Shown: positions 46,338-57,759 of the stretch, one piece after another
How positions within the stretch are numbered: position 1 is the stretch's first letter
How the letters are laid out: each line of letters starts with the position of its first letter
Origin: Rhodocollybia butyracea
Lineage: Eukaryota > Basidiomycota > Agaricomycetes > Agaricales > Omphalotaceae
Length of the DNA: 64,000 nt
Direction: 5' to 3'
Assembly: GCA_015501585.1 (NCBI GenBank)
Contig: JADNRY010000197.1
Location: 1 to 64,000 of the forward strand
Translations under genes and position numbers: made by a program
The notes under the pieces: generated by a model
Seen by the model: only the letters and a program-made list of their open reading frames with translations
Told to the model about the DNA's origin: nothing
Database searches by the model: none

Positions 46338-47691
46338 TTAGACTACTCTAGCTATCGCGCGGTTAATGAGGACGTGTTCGCCAGCTTGAATGTCATCAAA
46401 GAACTGGAGCTTGACATTATTGCCAAATATCAACACATGGCTCGAGCCACCGAAATGAAACATCCCGAGCTCCGCGCCAGCTTCAACGTGCTGTCCTTCC
46501 TCGACAGTAACTTCACAAGTGGACACCTCCGCCATCCCAACGCCAATGAAAGCGACACATCCAATATCTTTGTTGTCAGCATCGATGTAAATGACAACAC
46601 GAGTGGCGGAATGGGCGAGCCATGGCTGGGAGCGAGTGACAGCACCGCGAGGGTCCCTCTCCCCAAAGCCAAGATCAACCCCATCATCAGGAAGGGCGGC
46701 GAAGTACGTTCCTTTGATTTGGCATATTTGGCGAATGGTGCCGTTCACCGGACTGTGCCATCGATGATAATCCTGGGGGCTAAGGAACGCCTGATAGACA
46801 GTTCCACCAACGAAGGAGCGGGAGACACTGTCTTCACGCTGTCCAAGCATGTCGTAGACAGAGTAATTCTGACCCTTGAGCCAGAACCGATCGTGTTCTT
46901 TGATGTTTCTCTGGATGCGAAGCATCGTGGACTCGCATGCGTTATGGATCAGATTGGCACCCCGAGGCTCCACGGGGCGAGCATTAGGCTGAAATTCTCG
47001 GATAAAGAATGCGTCCCAGGAGACATAACCACGGTTGACGGCATTCTCATTGGGACACACGTAGGTCTCGTTGAATTTGCCACGACCAAGATCCTCGAGA
47101 CTCTTCAATCCGAACTCTCCAAACCAGCCATCTGGGCCGTCGTGCAGTGTATTGTTAGATCCGGGACTCTGCAGATACACTCCCCAGTCGTCCAACAACC
47201 TTTTCATTGCGTCGTTGAATGATGGCCTGCGAAAGAGGTCGTAGCCTGCACTAGTGTTACCGAGGAGGTCGAACAAGACATACATGGCGATACCAATAGG
47301 CTCGCCAATGTCTTTATTATGTTCATCTCTGGCGGTGTATAGCTTTGGTGCGGCCGTAGTGAGTACATCCAGAATATAAAGTAGTTCGTTAACGCTCGAA
47401 ACCTGAAGTAACGCAGAGATCAGAAAGAAGGGAAAAAAGGAGAATCAGATTGATTACCTTGTTCACTCCAGGCCATACTTGCACAAACATTTGGTCAAAG
47501 AGGTTAACCAAATCGGCATCGTTGTTGATAGCTGCTTGAAAGGCCAAGACTGCTGGCCCATGAGGCTTGTCATCGATGAGGTGTGCTTTCTGTAGTATAT
47601 CATTGAAGAACACTTTATAAATATTAGGATGCACTGGGCGCCATCCACCATAGCGGATCAATAGTGTCTGTTCGGAGGGCGGGGACTGCAT
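46338..47691 (-). CDS. PsiD/phosphatidylserine decarboxylase-like enzyme
   Basis: Two exons, 47691-47458 and 47402-46338, join in frame to 432 residues. This is a self-cleaving pyruvoyl-type decarboxylase. N-terminal RYGGWRPVHPNIYKVF and HGPAVLAFQAAIN match the N-terminal domain of the PsiD-like branch, in which Psilocybe PsiD decarboxylates L-tryptophan. The core reads DGPDGWFGEFGLKSLED, WDAFFIREFQPNARPV, HNACESTMLRIQRNIKEHDR and FVGGTVYQAFLSPQDYHRWH. These are followed by ATRVVIYIDADN and GMAEVSTCEVTVEEGQHV. FHFGGSSHVLIF holds the G-S-S where autocleavage would create the pyruvoyl group. Length is close to the roughly 440 residues of PsiD, and no mitochondrial presequence or membrane helix is present as in true PSDs. 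The substrate cannot be told from sequence; aromatic amino acids are the leading guess. All motifs are intact. Confidence 0.9.
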
Positions 47692-49790
47692 TTCTCTGGA
47701 CTAGAGATCTGAGACTATGGATAAGTTCTAAGCAAAGGGGACGTACTGTGAGCTTTGAAATGTTTCTGTGGGGTTTGGTTACCAAGGTCTGTTTTGAATG
47801 ATCCCATAGTTAGGGGCTTCGCAGATATATACCTCCAAATATTGACCCAAGGATCACAGCCAGCACACATTCTGTGGATGATGTTGAAAGGTGTTATGGA
47901 AGTTGTGTTAGGCGAAATTAAAGATGGATTGTATCTCATGTTCCTCCAGGTGTTATGGAAGTTGTGGTCGCAGATAAAATTGAAAAATGGATCACACCTT
48001 CCTTCACAGTTTAATTGCACCAGGTAAAAGAACTAGTGAGATCTTGACAGAAAAAGGTGCAAAAAACCAATTACACAAATTTTTGGTCAAGATTTTATTC
48101 GGCTTCAGCCGATACTCACGAGGTCGTAGGCCTCAAACTCGAGGTTACCTCTCTCTTCTCTCTCGCTGTTGATGGAGAAGAGCCGAACACCAATCTCAGT
48201 CTTTCAGAGTTTGTCCAGTGCAAGCACTAGCGCCATCGTCTCTGAATCGTTGCAAAATTGGGGGAAAGGATTGGAAAAGGAAACCAACACTAGGCTCGCA
48301 CGCGAAGTGGTCTGATGCTCCTCTCGCTCCGCAACAGCCGGTGTAAGTAAGTACATTCTTTCTGTCGTGTTGCTCGCTCCACAAAAGTTTCAGATCGAAA
48401 GTCGTCAATTGCGATGTTGTCGTTGGAAGTTTCGCCAGTCTGACAAAGGGCAAAGCATGTGCAGCATACCGCATCCAATGTGAATCCCAGTTTGGGATTA
48501 TGTTCCTCCTGTCGAATACATCGATGATAGTCAGGAACTTTGAAAACAGCCACATACTGAATCCCGGTCGCTTCATAGTAAGCTCCGAGCTCGTACATTC
48601 CAATTCAGTCATGCCTTGTCCTCCGAGCTCATGCATAGGCGTTCCAATTCGGTCATGCCTTGTTAAACGTTCCACGGATAATCGTTTATTTAAATGATTG
48701 GCTGACGGAGTAAATCAGAACCGACATGGTATACCTGGCTTCATATGACTTAGCTTTGTACGTTCATCCTATTAGAACTACTTTCTTGCCGCGCGCGAGC
48801 GCACGGTCGTTAAGATATTCACAGGTTTCAATATTTAGTGTCCAAGTCAATATTTTGAAGAGCAGCTTGAACCGTGGTCGACGTATTATGCCTTCCTAAG
48901 CTGGATCATCCTGCACATGGTCATCGATCTTAGTGAGGACACGCGGAGGATGAGAGATATTCTGGTAATTGGATGCGAGGGGAACAAGATGCATGTGAGT
49001 ATCTTGAACTCGACTCGGATTCTTGGTTACCTGTATGCTCTCGGTTTGGATCAAGTTTTTCAAGATTTGGGTTCAGTCCTTCATAAGCAATAAGTACACT
49101 GGCGGCTGTCACTTATTGTTGTTCAAGAGCACGGTGAAACAAGTCGACCGTGAGTATTCAGTCCAGTGGTTTGAGGACCGAAAAGTTGCATGATATTCTG
49201 TTGTTCACACGTAGGCTCAAACCAAGTAGACTATTGAAGAACAAATCGCCTTGGTCCCCATAGAGACATTTGATTATGAGTTAACGTTTATGCCCAGTAA
49301 ATCAAGTATGTCCACCCGTCCGAAGATAGAAAACGCCATAGAGCTAAGAACTTTCGGCGGAAAGGCCAAAGAGGTCGGAGTGCCGAATGCAGACCCCTCG
49401 ATGGTGATGATACGCATCTATCCTGCCTATCTTGACGAAGCTCAACTCGGGATTCGTTCAAGTAGAACGGTTTTGAATCTCTAGTTGCACGAGGGAGGCT
49501 TAGAGAGTGGAAAAACTCAGTCTTTCACCCCAGTTAGTAGGCGCGTTTTCTCTCCTAGGCAGGCTCTACAGCTTTGTTCAAGGCAGGCAGTGCAAAGAAA
49601 GCGGCGCAGGCTGAGTTGCAAAAGATGGGGGCGTGGGTGCCTAATTATAGTGGTTGAAGAACAATGACTTTTGGAACGGCGAGACCGTGAGATCACGGGC
49701 TCAGGGCTATTTCGGCCCTCGGGCGCAGCCTTGTTGCTAATAATATTATACCTCTGTTTTCCGAACATCTACTGGCACATCTTTTCAAGA
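47692..49790. other. long intergenic region, no supported gene
   Basis: About 2.1 kb. GGTGTTATGGAAGTTGTG occurs twice (about 47888 and 47950). Open stretches (48196-48675 minus; 49251-49484 plus, MVPIETFDYELTFMPSK) show no domain. GCGCGCGAGCGC at about 48790 is locally GC-rich. The decarboxylase promoter should be at 47692-48000 and the Ost-alpha promoter just left of 49791. Confidence 0.35.
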
Positions 49791-51953
49791 ATGGTCACTT
49801 GTCCCTCAGATAATACCCAGGCCACCGACCAAACAGAATTCTGGTCCAGTAATGGAGTTGACTGGGATGCACACCGAATAGGTTCGAACTTTTTTACAAT
49901 AAATACATTAACCCTATAAATCGACTTTTTCGTCAGGCTGGGCTATCGCTGGGGGAGCCTCTGTTATTGTACGGTTTCATTTGCTTTCGGCATTGATTCA
50001 TTCTCACAATGCTTCGTCTAGACTGTCCTAATATCTCTTATTTCTGTGCTTCAACATTGTCGGTGAGAAAAATCTCTGTCGGAAAATGGATTTCCTCATT
50101 CCAAGCTTGCGATATTATAGGAACTATACCAATCCTCCAGAACAACGACAGATGTTGGTCAACTTGTACTTGAATCTCTTTCGTTAACACTCAGCTCTTC
50201 GTTCAGTCTCCGAATCCTGTACATGCCTCCTGTCTACGCCGTCATATCATTCTTTTCCTATCGATACTTCAGAAGCTACACTTACTATGAGCTGGCAGAA
50301 GTTGGTACGTCTGATCTTTATTCCTTGTCAGATACTGTCTGATCATTTTTGTAGTTTACGAGGTTTGTTTCTGGCATACTTTCCGCACAGCGCCACTCAT
50401 CTGATCTACAAGGCCTTCACTTTGAGCGCTTTCCTGTGCGTAACTTTCGGTTTCATACGGCAATCTTAGCTGATTGATTTTTCTCTATAGTATGCTTCTC
50501 ATCGAGTTTGTTGCCGCCAGTGGCTCCGGTCACAAAGCGGAAAATTCCATCGCGCGTAAAGACAAGAGACCACTACCTCTACCTGTTTGTTCATTTTTCG
50601 GAAACCTGCGTCGATGTAGCTTACTCTCCCTCCAAATAGTTTTTGCTGCTGGCGATATAGACCCACAAAAGTTTGTTTTGGTCAGAACCACTCAGAAGAC
50701 GTACTGATGTTTCGTATCTTAGCCCTACTTCTTGTATACCCTCAAGGTAGTCCCAGCTCTTTCTACATCTGCGCTGCTCTAAATTCATTACATCCTCAGT
50801 GGACTGTCATGCAGTATGTCATCTTTAGGCCTGGTGTGTTTTGTCTTTGTTGGTTCCTTTCCCAATTCTCACCTTGGGGCATGTCCAGCGATATCTATCG
50901 CTGCAATCATCTGTCAAGCACTTAACGTTCTCTGCGAATCCGAGGGCTTCAACTTTCATTTTGCCAACGTTTATTTCGAAATCATCGACTTTTTTAGTAT
51001 TAGGTCTGTCGTTGTCGAACTCTTGGTCATTCTCCGTCTTACATGATGTAGTCTCGCCCTATATGGGTTACTCACGTTCTATGGCCTCACCAAAGAGGAG
51101 CTTGTTGGTCGACGGCCTTTGGCAAAGTTCCTGGCTATCAAACTGATCGTCATGTGTACTTGGTATCAATCATTCGTGGTACGTGTGATGCTCGATCCTA
51201 GATCACTCTTGATACTGACACTTTCCAAGTTTTCCGCCTTAGAAGGCCGGGTCATACATGGTATGATGAGGTCATTCATTTGGCGACGACGCTAATATCT
51301 TACCTATTAGGAACGCAGTATTGGTCCGAAACGAATATCGCGGATGGACTGAACGCCCTAACGATCTGTCTTGAGGTCGGTACCATTCATTCTCCGATAG
51401 GAGTGATCTAACTGAGGCCAATAGATGATATTCTTCGCCGCTTTCATGTGGTGGGCTTATACCCCCAGTGTGTACCGAGTTGAGGGAGCACCGCATACTA
51501 GTATCTGGAAACCTCTATGGGACTCGTAAGTCACTGCTTTTCATATCATGTTGACCCAACTAAGCAATGTTTCACCAGTATAAATTTCAGTAAGTTCCTT
51601 CACATCTACGATCTTGCTTTTCTAAAGAGCGACGGACCCTCTTGACAGGTGATTTCGCAATGGAGATCTGGTACTCTCTGAAATTCTTCATCGCCTATAT
51701 ACGTGGTGTTCCCGAAACTCACAGCCGACCGGCTACAAGACCCGACTTCGAACAGGCATTTGGTATCACGACGGGTCGCGCCGCGTATGTCACCCATGGA
51801 AATAGCCTGGCTCCTCGTCGTACCAGTGAGTACGATCCAAGTAGTCCTGGTCGAATGAGCTACGATGAAGACATTAGATTAGCTCCTTACAATTACGGAG
51901 GATCAAGAGAGCGCTTTAATGATTCATCTATCCCTCTTGCTGGATCAGAATGA
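49791..51953 (+). CDS. Ost-alpha/TMEM184 (DUF300) seven-TM protein
   Basis: Membrane protein of the organic solute transporter alpha / TMEM184 / LAZ1 family, found in vacuolar or plasma membranes. Exon 1 ends DWDAHRIG; the next exons give WAIAGGASVI, NPPEQRQILRILYMPPVYAV and RYFRSYTYYELAEV. Then an 8-nt exon (50355-50362) supplies the bases for VYE, giving YYELAEVVYEAFTLSAFLLL, the family core. Later come NSIARKDKRPLPLP, KWTVMQYVIFRP, YGLLTFYGLTKEEL, FLAIKLIVMCTWYQSF, ALTICLEMIFFAAFMWWAYT and FAMEIWYSLKFFIAYI. The tail is hydrophilic (ETHSRPATRPDFEQAFG) and ends IPLAGSE with a stop at 51953. More than ten exons are predicted, with introns near 50 nt. Topology and fold are clear; the transported solute is not. 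Confidence 0.9.
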
Positions 51954-52407
51954 GATTTGTGAATAATTTATGATGAGGATGGTGGGAGTTGGGACGGACT
52001 GTCGTGGTCGTCGTGGTCGTAAGGCATGAATACCCATAGACTTTTTCAACAGATGTACATAATTTTTCTAATGTTACCTGCCTGCTACTACTAGCATCCT
52101 GTCGTTTGTATCCTTTATTTTTGTCCACCATGTTACCTGTAGCATTTCTTCCGCTATAATTATGAACTTGTGTACTTGAATAGACCCTGAAGGAGATTGT
52201 GGATAGATGTGGCTTCCATGTACGAATGTGGCTTTCTCGAATAAAACTTCCAGTTAGATACCGCGCTAGCAGTGTTTACTTAATAATAGTACTACATTCT
52301 CCAGTCAATATTCTGCGTTAGAGTCCGATATCCTTATAGCCATTCTCAACAACAGTCAGCATAGGACTTCCGAATCTAGTATCAACTGGGTTAATACGAG
52401 AAAACTG
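51954..52407. other. convergent 3' region
   Basis: Between the Ost-alpha stop and the dioxygenase stop on the other strand. It contains a GTCGTGGTCGTCGTGGTCGT repeat (about 52001-52020) just after the Ost-alpha stop; no gene. Confidence 0.4.
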
Positions 52408-53724
52408 TCAGCGAGGCAGATCTGGAACTTGCCCGTAAAGTTTCGCTCCAGCCTCGTATCTCTCTCCTGGAATGCGTTCTGATGTAGGTGGCCATAATTC
52501 TCGTCTGTTAGTTTGTGAGCACTTTTCATTCAAATCAGAATGAATGTAATAAAAACCGATTCTTGTAGTAGGCTTCACGCCTATCTCCACCATCGGAAAC
52601 GGGGTTGTATGTTGCGTACTGGGAGTTTGGGCAAGAACAATTACTATAACAAATGAACAAATCCAGAGTAATCTCACTATGGCGGCTCGCCCCTTTTCGG
52701 ATTTGTTTGGAGCAGAACGATGGGCGAGATATGAGCCAAACACAAGGAACTGACCGCTTGTAAGGGGAACGGGAGTCTGAGATGTATTTAGTCATTGGAC
52801 GTATACTTTAAGCAAAAGATACGGAGAGCACACCCATTCTTGCTTTGCGCACCATTCAGCCGTGATACATCTATCTTCGCCCATTGGAATTGGAGCCTTG
52901 TGTGACCCTGCTACAACCTATCCCACCATTAGAATTGGTAGTAGAAGTTACGTCTGCCAGTCTGTTCGCACTTCAAGACATCCATTTTCGAGAGTGGCAG
53001 GTTCTGCGGCCATCAGGACTAAGAGAAGTGAGAATGGAAAAAAAACGTTTCCTGCGTCAACGCACTACTGAGATGCTTTGAGTTTCCGATGTGGGTGTCT
53101 ATATCCTGCAAGTTAACGTTAAGATAGATAACGTGAATAACACCATACATGCAATCGAGTCAATCTGACATGATAGCGATATTCAGTTGTACAAGGTAAA
53201 AAGGCTTGAAGACATACATGCGCTTGATAGCCCCCACCCCAGGGTTGCTATAGTAGGACATCTCGTAAGATATTTCTAGTTGCAGTGTCGACAGTTGAGA
53301 CAGCTTCCCTTAAAATTGATTTTTTCTTTGAACAGAACCATAGGTTCCCCTGTTAGCGTTTCCAAGATTTCAGTCATTTGCGGGCCACGGAAGAGTGAGT
53401 TGAATCCTTGGTGGTAATCTGCATAATTCTCAGTGCGGCTAAGGATCCGCTCCCCAGCAGAGTTGACTTCTTCATAGTGCATCCAAGCGTCAGGACGGTG
53501 GGGTAGGTTCTAGAGAGCGCTTGCATTCGGAAGTTGTATAAGAGTGGGAATCAGATGCACCTTCACTTCGTTCGCCCAGTTCTCGATATTCTGAGAGACA
53601 GTTTCGGAAATTGGAGGAAGAACCAGGAACTAATACACCACAGTCAAGAAAGGTGTGCGGAACTAAGCAGGTTCCTTACCCCGTCCCTTTCGAATGCTTC
53701 TTTCTGTTGGGAAGATAGTTTCAT
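52408..53724 (-). CDS. PhyH-type Fe(II)/2-oxoglutarate dioxygenase
   Basis: Phytanoyl-CoA dioxygenase-like hydroxylase using Fe(II) and 2-oxoglutarate. The start at 53724 gives MKLSSQQKEAFERDG, then a second exon FLVLPPISETVSQNIENWAN, then NLPHRPDAWMHYEEVNSAGE and YHQGFNSLFRGPQM and TGEPMVLFKEKINFK. A following exon gives QPWGGGYQAH; a 16-nt exon (53149-53164) supplies IDSIA; the next supplies YTHIGNSKHL. The result AHIDSIAYTH contains the iron-binding H-x-D. Later: LENGCLEV, SHKAPIPMGEDRCITAEW, and FLVFGSYLAHRSAPN with the distal iron His. The last exons give YATYNPVSDGGDRREAYY and NRRELWPPTSERIPGERYE and end at 52408. About nine exons. The substrate is unknown; fungal members act on fatty acyl-CoAs or in secondary metabolism. 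No peroxisomal signal is seen (ends PDLPR). Confidence 0.85.
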
Positions 53725-54344
53725 TGCCGTCGACAAGAGCGCAGTATACTTAGGCGCTCAATTATATGGGCGCTTAAAGGCCTGAGTCTGTACACTTGTT
53801 TCTTAGTTGACGATTGGACAAACTGCGGAGTTTCTTTCTTATATCCAAGGCTGAAGCCCGCATATTTCTCGGTATCTGAGCTTGAGAGACGTTCGTCCGT
53901 AATGCTCCGCCCTCCTCCAGTAAAGTTATTTATAAACCATTCCTTGATGTCATGTACTGATTCTTTCGACTTACAGGGAATCAACTTTCACATATCGCAC
54001 ATCTTATGACCTTTGAACAAGTTATGCATGAAGTCACAACGGCCATCGCCTGGCGAGTGCCTAACGTGCGGGCCGCTCGCAACAGCATTTTCTGTAGAAC
54101 CGCCTCGTTTGCACGCGCGAAAAAACTCTCATAGTGTGGTTATGAATAGTCTTGTTTACAGGCATAAACTGTTATGACAGGGGCATTATCCGTCATGCGG
54201 CCGCTGTTCTCATGAATAGCTTGGACCTTTACCGGAGTGCACATGTTTTGCAGTTTTGAGGTCAAGTCGCGAAAGGTACAAATAAGTTTGATCTGAGGTA
54301 CGCTCATCTCTTGCTTTCTCTCTTGCTAAAAGAACTGTAAGAGG
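53725..54344. promoter_or_regulatory. upstream region of GH51 copy 1, duplicated at copy 2
   Basis: From about 54020 on, this is a diverged copy of 59050-59349. Shared words include ATGAAGTCACAAC, CATTTTCTG.A.AA.CGC, TGTTATGA.AGGG, GCTCATCTC.TGCTTTCTCTC and GCTAAAAG. The duplication therefore carried at least about 320 bp of promoter with the gene. The part left of 54000 shows nothing recognisable apart from the dioxygenase 5' flank. Confidence 0.55.
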
Positions 54345-57300
54345 ATGCTGAGAAGAATTTTTGCCTTCGCTTTGGCCGCTGCTGCTGCAGTTTATGCAAC
54401 CACATTCGACGTGACTTTTACGACCACTAGTGGCCATGCTGTTCCGCCCACTCTCTGTACGCTTACCTTGTTCGTCTTTCCTCGGTCATTTAAACTGAGC
54501 GTCCTATCCATGCATAGATGGTTTAATGTTTGAGGTATGTGGTCAACTTCTTAGGAACTAATGAGCATACTAATTTTTTTCGCTCAGGATATAAACGTGA
54601 GAGTATTTCACTTGGTTCTCTGTGACGATTGCTGATTTTCCAAAAATCTTTAGCATGTACGCGTTCATTGCTTTGTTGAATCCTGAAAGGCATTTTGATC
54701 TTTCAAACAGAGTGGAGATGGTGGCCTTTACGCTGAACGTAAGTTTGTCTTCGACCTTCTCGTAAAATGATCATTGATGTTCAATAATCACTAGTCATTC
54801 AGAACCGAGCCTTTCAACAAGTTACTCCTGGTCCGCATGGTCTTCTCGTCTAAGGGGAATGTTCGAAATGACCTCGCGTTTATAGGTACCTCGGCAGCTC
54901 TAACCGCCTGGGCTGCATTGGGAGCAGCTTCGATCACAGTTGTCAAATCGAGTTCACCTGTATCTACTGCTTTACCCAATGCTCTTTCATTCAAGCCTAC
55001 AGCAACGAGCGGCACCGTCGGCTTCACGAATGACGGGTATTTCGGTGCGTTCAAGCAAGAGCATTACACTTTGTACTAATACTAACGGCGCGTTACTGTA
55101 CACAGGTATCCCTGTTACAGCTGGTTTTAAATATACCGGATCTTTCTTCTATCGTACTCCGACCCCCCTGCAACCAAAATCTCGAGCAGCTTTACTGCTG
55201 AGCTTAGATCCACGTCTGGCACAGTATTCACGAGTACCACGGTTCCTTTCACTACGAGTTCCTCGTGGCAGCAAGCCACTTTCACGTTCACCGCGTCTTC
55301 AACTCAAACATCCGTTGAGAATTTGTTCGCCCTTACTGTCAATGCCGCTACTATCGGCGAGTTGACGATGGAGTTTACCCTCATTTCTTTGTTCCCACCG
55401 ACGTTCAATAATAGGGAGAACGGAATGAGACTAGATATCTCCGAGGTACTTCGTCCTCTAACATTCGTTGACTTCTGAAATGTTTCTCCTCATAGGTTCT
55501 CCTTGCTATGAAACCTGGGTTCTTCCGATTCCCTGGTGGTAACAGTATGTCCACAATTCTCATATAAAGATCTAGGTCACTTACCCCCTTTATAGACTTG
55601 GAGGTAAACCCGATTCCATAATCTCAGAATAAACTGCTGATTCCTGTTGAAGGGAGAAACCGCGGCTCAACGCTGGGCTTGGGAGAACACCGTGAACAGT
55701 CTCGTCGACCGTCCAGGAAGATTGGGCACATGGGGATATATAAAGTAGGCGATTGACATGGTATCTAGGCTTTCATTAACTTACTCTTATACAGCACGGA
55801 GTACGTAGTAGCTCCTTCGGATAGGACTCAGTATAGTCATTGACTTTCGTGTAGCGGAAATGGCCTCTACGAATACCTGCAATGGATTGAGGATATGGAT
55901 ATGGAACCTATGTGTGTGACTTCTCTTCTCTTAATATTTGTTCTGATATTTTCCTCAGAATGGCCGTATACGCTGGTATGTTAAGTGTTTGCTTGTTCCG
56001 GATTGGTTGATGCTATATCGATGAAATAGGATATTCATTGGATGGGGTCGCCGTCGCAGAAGATGACCTCCAGCCTTATATAACTGAAGCCATCAACCAA
56101 ATAAACTTTGTCATAGGAGACGCCTCAACGAATGCGCAAGGTGTGTAGTACATAGGCGTCACGGAAATCAATGCGTGCTGATTGTATTGCCAGCTGCTAT
56201 ACGTAGCGCGATGGGCCACCCTGAACCATTTGCTCTTACCTACATTGAGATTGGAAACGAGGACTTCTTTTCGCCTACAACGTGAGTTCTTGGGGCTGTA
56301 CTCGACAGCAAGTTTTGTGTTCGATATATACGATCCAGATACGCCGATTATCGCTGGGCGGATTTCGTTAACGCACTCTCAGCAGAATTCCCTCAACTTC
56401 GTCAGCCATTTCAAGTTCTTTTATTGTTGACAAATTTTGACCCCACCTTATTAGACTACATTTCAACCAGCGCTACCAGTGGTTTTGTGCCCACTTTGAC
56501 TCCGGCTCCGACATACTGGGACCTTCATATCTACTCGAATCCTAGTAAGTACTAAGGGTAAAGCTTCTTTTACTACAGTTCCCTCTAAAGATTGCCCACT
56601 CCCAAGACTTTTTCATTAATGGCGCTTTCAACTTTGACATTTTACCTCGAAACGGTCTCCAATTTTTCCAGGTATTTCTTTTTCAGAAATCCGCTCTTTG
56701 GAATTTATCTTTGTTCTAGGGCGAGTATGCTTCAATGACGAACAATGCTGGGGTCGATTTGGATTTCCCTTTCATTGATGGTATGCTGTTCAATACACCA
56801 GTGTGCATTTCTACTTTGTTAAGGAAATTGTGTAGGCTCCATTGCAGAGGCTGCGTATGTTGAATGTTCGTAACTTCTCTCTTTTCATATGGCATTTAAA
56901 CTCATGTCTACAAGATTTCCTTGTTAGCTCCTATCTCACTCATTCATCATTCCATTAATACCGGTCACCTCCATACACATGAAGTTATATGACAGGCTTC
57001 GACCGTAATTCGGATATCGTATTTGCCGCGTCCTGGGCTCCTTTATTAAGTGTGAGTAAGAGGAATGTCGCACTATCTTAGTAAACGGTCTAATAATTTT
57101 GTTCTCAGTCCGTTTCAAGCATACAATGGGTAGGTCCATCCGTAGGTATAAGTACAGTGGAAGTGAGACTCATTTCAACCGTTAGACTCCGGACTTGATA
57201 ACTTTCTCGTATGTACATAGTTCTATTCTTAATATGGAGTAATGCTGACTACTATGGTACAGTCCAAATACTCTCATCTTGTCCACGTCTTACTACGTGC

Positions 57301-57759
57301 AAAAAGTAAGGACCGTAATTTTCTATTAGTGTTGACCTTTTTATTCAAATGCACCCTTATGACAGCTATTTAGCTTGTTCAAGGGAGATTTTTACCTCAC
57401 ATCTACCACCAACACTGCAAGCTCCCCAGTGCAGTGGAGTGTTACTCGTGATACCGCAACATCGCAGTACTTCTTGAAGGTTAGTACTCATTGGTTTTGC
57501 TATGTTGCTTACTCAGAAAATCAAATAAACCCAGGTTGTCAACACCGCGACCACAGAGAATACTGTTGTCTTCACATTGCCATTCACTCCTGTTTCCACT
57601 GCTGGAACAGGAACAATCCTCACCGCCCCCTCTGGAACAATGAATACCCTGACAAATCCAACAGCCGTCGTCCCTACGAATTTTTCGTTCACTGCTGGCA
57701 AAACTATCACGTATAATGCTCCGGGGCTTTCGCTCTCTATCCTCACCGTCTTGAGTTGA
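54345..57759 (+). CDS. GH51 alpha-L-arabinofuranosidase, copy 1 (apparent frameshift)
   Basis: Secreted enzyme removing L-arabinose side chains from arabinoxylan and pectin. Signal peptide MLRRIFAFALAAAAAVYA. Very many small exons: TLYGLMFE, DIN, a 3-nt exon CAT (54654-54656) for His, then SGDGGLYAE, giving DINHSGDGG. Then the carbohydrate-binding-like segment ALTAWAALGAASITVVKSSS, FRFPGGN, an 8-nt exon (55596-55603), a 6-nt exon (55795-55800) forming NTDGNGL, MAVYAGYS, IEIGNEDFFS (acid/base Glu), TPAPTYWDLHIYSNP, and a GEYAS segment with the nucleophile Glu (about 56720). C-terminal all-beta part to the stop at 57759. The C run at 55163-55168 has six C against seven in copy 2, which breaks the frame in RTPTPPATKISSSF. 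Otherwise coding looks intact, so this is either a sequencing slip or early decay. Copy 1 lacks one intron present in copy 2. Confidence 0.85.

Noticed and set aside
46332..47222. 296-codon open stretch on the plus strand
   Set aside because: Antisense shadow of the PsiD-like decarboxylase, whose minus-strand frame carries all family motifs.
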